Source: Bacteroidia bacterium
GTDB lineage: Bacteria; Bacteroidota; Bacteroidia; UKL13-3
NCBI GenBank assembly: GCA_020049855.1
Contig: JAGVLJ010000047.1
Span: forward strand, 1 to 56,529
Length of the DNA: 56,529 nt
Direction: 5' to 3'
The notes beneath the pieces were generated by a model. The model was not told the DNA's origin. It worked only from the letters and a program-made list of their open reading frames with translations, and searched no databases. This document shows, in pieces, positions 54,511-56,529 of this stretch. Every line of letters begins with the position of its first letter. Positions within the stretch are counted from its first letter, which is position 1. A program made the position numbers and the translations under genes.

Positions 54511-55269
54511 ATGAGCGGTTGGTTATTTCTTTTACTCGCGGGCTCTACCTTTACCGGTGGTTTACTCCCATTTGCCCTGCGCCAAAATACCAACGACACC
54601 TTACTCAAAACCCTGCTTGCCTTTGGGGGCTCGTTCCTCTTTTCGGTCACCATCCTGTACCTCATTCCTGAAACATTTGAATCGGGCGACAAGCTGGTGG
54701 GTGTATTTGTTTTGTGCGGTTTTTTCTTTCAGATTATACTCGAACAATTTACCGGTGGCGTAGAACACGGACACCTGCACCTGCACGAACACAAAAACGA
54801 AAAGCTGATTAAGGCACAAATATTTTTCAGCCTTAGTTTACATTCCTTTATGGAAGGTATTCCTTTGGGTACCGATATGTTTGGCAATGCCAACACTCAA
54901 CACACTTTTTTCTTTGGTATCATGCTGCATGAACTGCCTGCTGCATTTGCCCTAAGTTCTATTCTTAATCACGGCAAACCCTTGCAGTTAAAGTCGTTTG
55001 TTATGGCTTTGCTTTACGCCCTGATGGCCCCTGCCGGAGCATTACTCAGCCACGTGCTCAGTATGGAAGATGTGGCTCAGGTGCATGAGCACGGTCACCA
55101 TGCGCACAGCCAGGGATTCAATTACCTCATGGCCTTTATCATTGGCACCTTTTTGCACATTTCTACCATTATATTGTTTGAAAACAGCCCCAACCACCGC
55201 TTCTCCCGCTACAAAATAATATCGGTGATGCTGGGTGCACTGCTGGCTTCCATGAGCCTGTGGGTATAG
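54511..55269 (+). CDS. ZIP family metal transporter
   Basis: 252 residues, about eight helices. LHSFMEGIPLG and MLHELPAAFALSS are the helix IV/V metal-binding motifs (His/Glu) of ZIP proteins. Two His-rich loops: EHGHLHLHEHKNEK and VHEHGHHAHSQG. Likely imports zinc or other divalent cations. Starts right after the PAP2 stop (no gap). Third gene of its operon. Confidence 0.93.
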   Translation: MSGWLFLLLAGSTFTGGLLPFALRQNTNDTLLKTLLAFGGSFLFSVTILYLIPETFESGDKLVGVFVLCGFFFQIILEQFTGGVEHGHLHLHEHKNEKLIKAQIFFSLSLHSFMEGIPLGTDMFGNANTQHTFFFGIMLHELPAAFALSSILNHGKPLQLKSFVMALLYALMAPAGALLSHVLSMEDVAQVHEHGHHAHSQGFNYLMAFIIGTFLHISTIILFENSPNHRFSRYKIISVMLGALLASMSLWV

Positions 55270-55361
55270 ACCTATAAGCGGCTTTCATTTGTTTTTAGCG
55301 GTATGTCAATCATAGCTTTGTTTACCTGGCCTGAGTACAATGAAGTTCTGCGGGAACTTCT

Positions 55362-55369
55362 TAAATTCG
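55362..55369 (+). promoter_or_regulatory. -7 box of the enoyl-CoA hydratase gene, four bases from ATG
   Basis: TAAATTCG then TGCC then ATG (55374). TAnnTTCG variant; no TTG at -33. Confidence 0.35.
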
Positions 55370-55373
55370 TGCC

Positions 55374-56153
55374 ATGGAAACAAAATTCATCATCGTAGAA
55401 CCTGCCTACGCAACACATATAGCCTTAATACGCCTTAACCGCCCCAATGAACTGAACGCCCTTAACCTGGAACTGATGGGTGAACTGCGCGACTCCCTCA
55501 AAGCACTTGACAGCAATGACGAAGTACGTGTAATCATCATTACCGGAAATGAGCGTGCCTTTGCTGCCGGTGCCGATATCAAACAAATGGCCGATAAAAA
55601 TGTGATTGACGTGTTGAAGATTGACCAGTTCAGTACCTGGGACCAGATTAAACGTACCAAAAAACCCATCATAGCAGCCGTTTCAGGTTTTGCTTTGGGC
55701 GGTGGCTGCGAACTGGCCATGACCTGCGATATGATTGTGGCCTCCGAAACTGCACAGTTCGGGCAACCTGAAATCAAGATTGGCATTATGCCGGGGGCGG
55801 GTGGTACCCAACGTTTGCCACGCGCAGTAGGCAAAGCTTTGGCCATGGAAATGGTATTAACCGGCAACTTTATTAATGCCGAACGTGCCCTTAAAGCCGG
55901 ACTGATTAACAAAATAGTTCCTGTAGAAGTATACCTGAAAGAAGCCGTAAAACTGGCCAAAGACATTGCGGCCTTATCACCTATCTCAGTACAATTAGCC
56001 AAAGAATCAGTAAACAAAAGCTACGAGCAAAACCTGCAGGAGAGCTTATACTTTGAACGCAAAAACTTTTACATGTGCTTTGCCAGCGAAGACCAAAAAG
56101 AAGGTATGGCAGCCTTTGTAGAGAAAAGGAAGCCTGAGTTTAAGGGGAAGTGA
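55374..56153 (+). CDS. Enoyl-CoA hydratase/isomerase family enzyme
   Basis: 259 residues, crotonase fold. Oxyanion-hole stretches AAGADIKQM and GFALGGGCELAMTCD; both catalytic glutamates are present (QPEIKIGIMPGAGGTQ and LAMEMVLTG), so hydratase activity is likely. Used in fatty-acid or butyryl-CoA type pathways; the window gives no partners. ATG at 55374, four bases after a -7 box. Convergent with the XRE regulator gene, seven bases apart. Confidence 0.94.
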   Translation: METKFIIVEPAYATHIALIRLNRPNELNALNLELMGELRDSLKALDSNDEVRVIIITGNERAFAAGADIKQMADKNVIDVLKIDQFSTWDQIKRTKKPIIAAVSGFALGGGCELAMTCDMIVASETAQFGQPEIKIGIMPGAGGTQRLPRAVGKALAMEMVLTGNFINAERALKAGLINKIVPVEVYLKEAVKLAKDIAALSPISVQLAKESVNKSYEQNLQESLYFERKNFYMCFASEDQKEGMAAFVEKRKPEFKGK

Positions 56154-56160
56154 CAGACTG

Positions 56161-56364
56161 TTAAAAATTCAAAAGTTCTTCAGGTGAAACCTCCAATTGT
56201 TTAGATAGTTGGAGTAACGTGCTTAATGTAGGGTTAACTTCCCCTCTTTCAATATTTCCTATTTGATTTTTGCTGAAATTACACCTAAAAGCAAGTTCTT
56301 CTTGTGATTGATTACGAGAGAGTCGAATTTGTTTCGGGTGCTTACCGAAATTCTTTAACATCAT
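56161..56364 (-). CDS. XRE-family HTH regulator, short
   Basis: 67 residues from ATG 56364 (ATG 56361 next). One Cro/CI-type helix-turn-helix: QIRLSRNQSQEELAFRCNFSKNQIGNIERGEVNPTLSTLLQLSKQLEV, which fills the whole protein. The open frame extends to 56421 but the extra residues are not typical. No partner toxin is visible within the window; upstream DNA (56422-56529) holds a 6-1-6 inverted repeat TTGATT-T-AATCAA (56478-56490) of unknown role. Confidence 0.85.
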   Translation of the reverse strand: MMLKNFGKHPKQIRLSRNQSQEELAFRCNFSKNQIGNIERGEVNPTLSTLLQLSKQLEVSPEELLNF

Positions 56365-56529
56365 TTTATTCCGATTGTTAATCACTGTAGCAAGGTGAGA
56401 TAAAATAAAAAAACAGACCACCCAATGTATTAGTTATTTGGCTTTTTTCTTAAGTTTGTTTTGTGAGGGATGTAATATTGATTTAATCAAATATTTGACA
56501 TACAAGAAGGTGGCTATTTCGAAGCACGA

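Noticed and set aside
56161-56364. Toxin-antitoxin pair with the XRE regulator
   Set aside because: No toxin-like frame is visible next to it within the window; the neighbour is an enoyl-CoA hydratase on the other strand.

Overview
The window reads as chromosomal DNA of a member of the Bacteroidota. Evidence: AT-rich DNA, promoter boxes of the TAnnTTTG / TTG type with 18-20 base spacers, almost no Shine-Dalgarno sequences, a type IX secretion (T9SS) C-terminal sorting domain, and family members typical of this phylum (fused NAD(P)H-hydrate enzyme, RibBA, PspC-GIN protein behind PadR, two-repeat M16 peptidase, DUF6580). I cannot name a genus. No rRNA, tRNA, CRISPR array or replication origin was recognised.

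Layout. 1-6.9 kb: DedA protein, large M16 peptidase, small membrane proteins, CPBP protease, hemerythrin-like RIC relative. 7-15.3 kb: housekeeping (dipeptide epimerase, lipoprotein cyclophilin, nnr, lipoproteins, cca, miaA, TerC). 15.4-18.5 kb: an accessory secreted locus (GH16-like enzyme, lipoprotein, S74 tail-fibre protein with T9SS tail) in which two of three genes carry in-frame stops within their export signals, followed by a 25-bp perfect inverted repeat. 18.6-21 kb: BtuF-like binding protein and a cystathionine beta-synthase-like enzyme. 21-26.9 kb: a polysaccharide operon (AlgX-like, MBOAT, AlgX-like, O-antigen-ligase-like, GT2). 26.9-28.7 kb: a HAD/lipoprotein/four-cysteine operon. 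29.3-33.9 kb: a two-gene NAD-dependent formate dehydrogenase, flanked by a degenerate stretch and an IS1380-like transposase remnant. 34.3-39.3 kb: an overlapping operon LptF/G, GT4, GT2, ribBA. 39.4-49.8 kb: envelope functions (GT-C enzymes, START-like protein, PadR with PspC-GIN, PAP2, M48 peptidase, secreted transglutaminase-like protein). 49.9-56.4 kb: ychF, glmM, methyltransferase, PAP2, ZIP transporter, enoyl-CoA hydratase, XRE regulator.

Common theme: many genes build or guard the envelope (lipid-linked sugars, LPS transport, O-acetylation, phosphatases, proteases). The strongest second-look signals are (a) the two stops that hit export signals in the 15.5-18.4 kb locus, (b) seven transcription units in which a promoter -7 box lies exactly four bases before the ATG, implying leaderless mRNAs, (c) the formate dehydrogenase island with its IS scar, and (d) twin AlgX-like proteins with the same altered catalytic motif around one MBOAT. 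All functional calls are from reading the sequence and family knowledge; no search was run.
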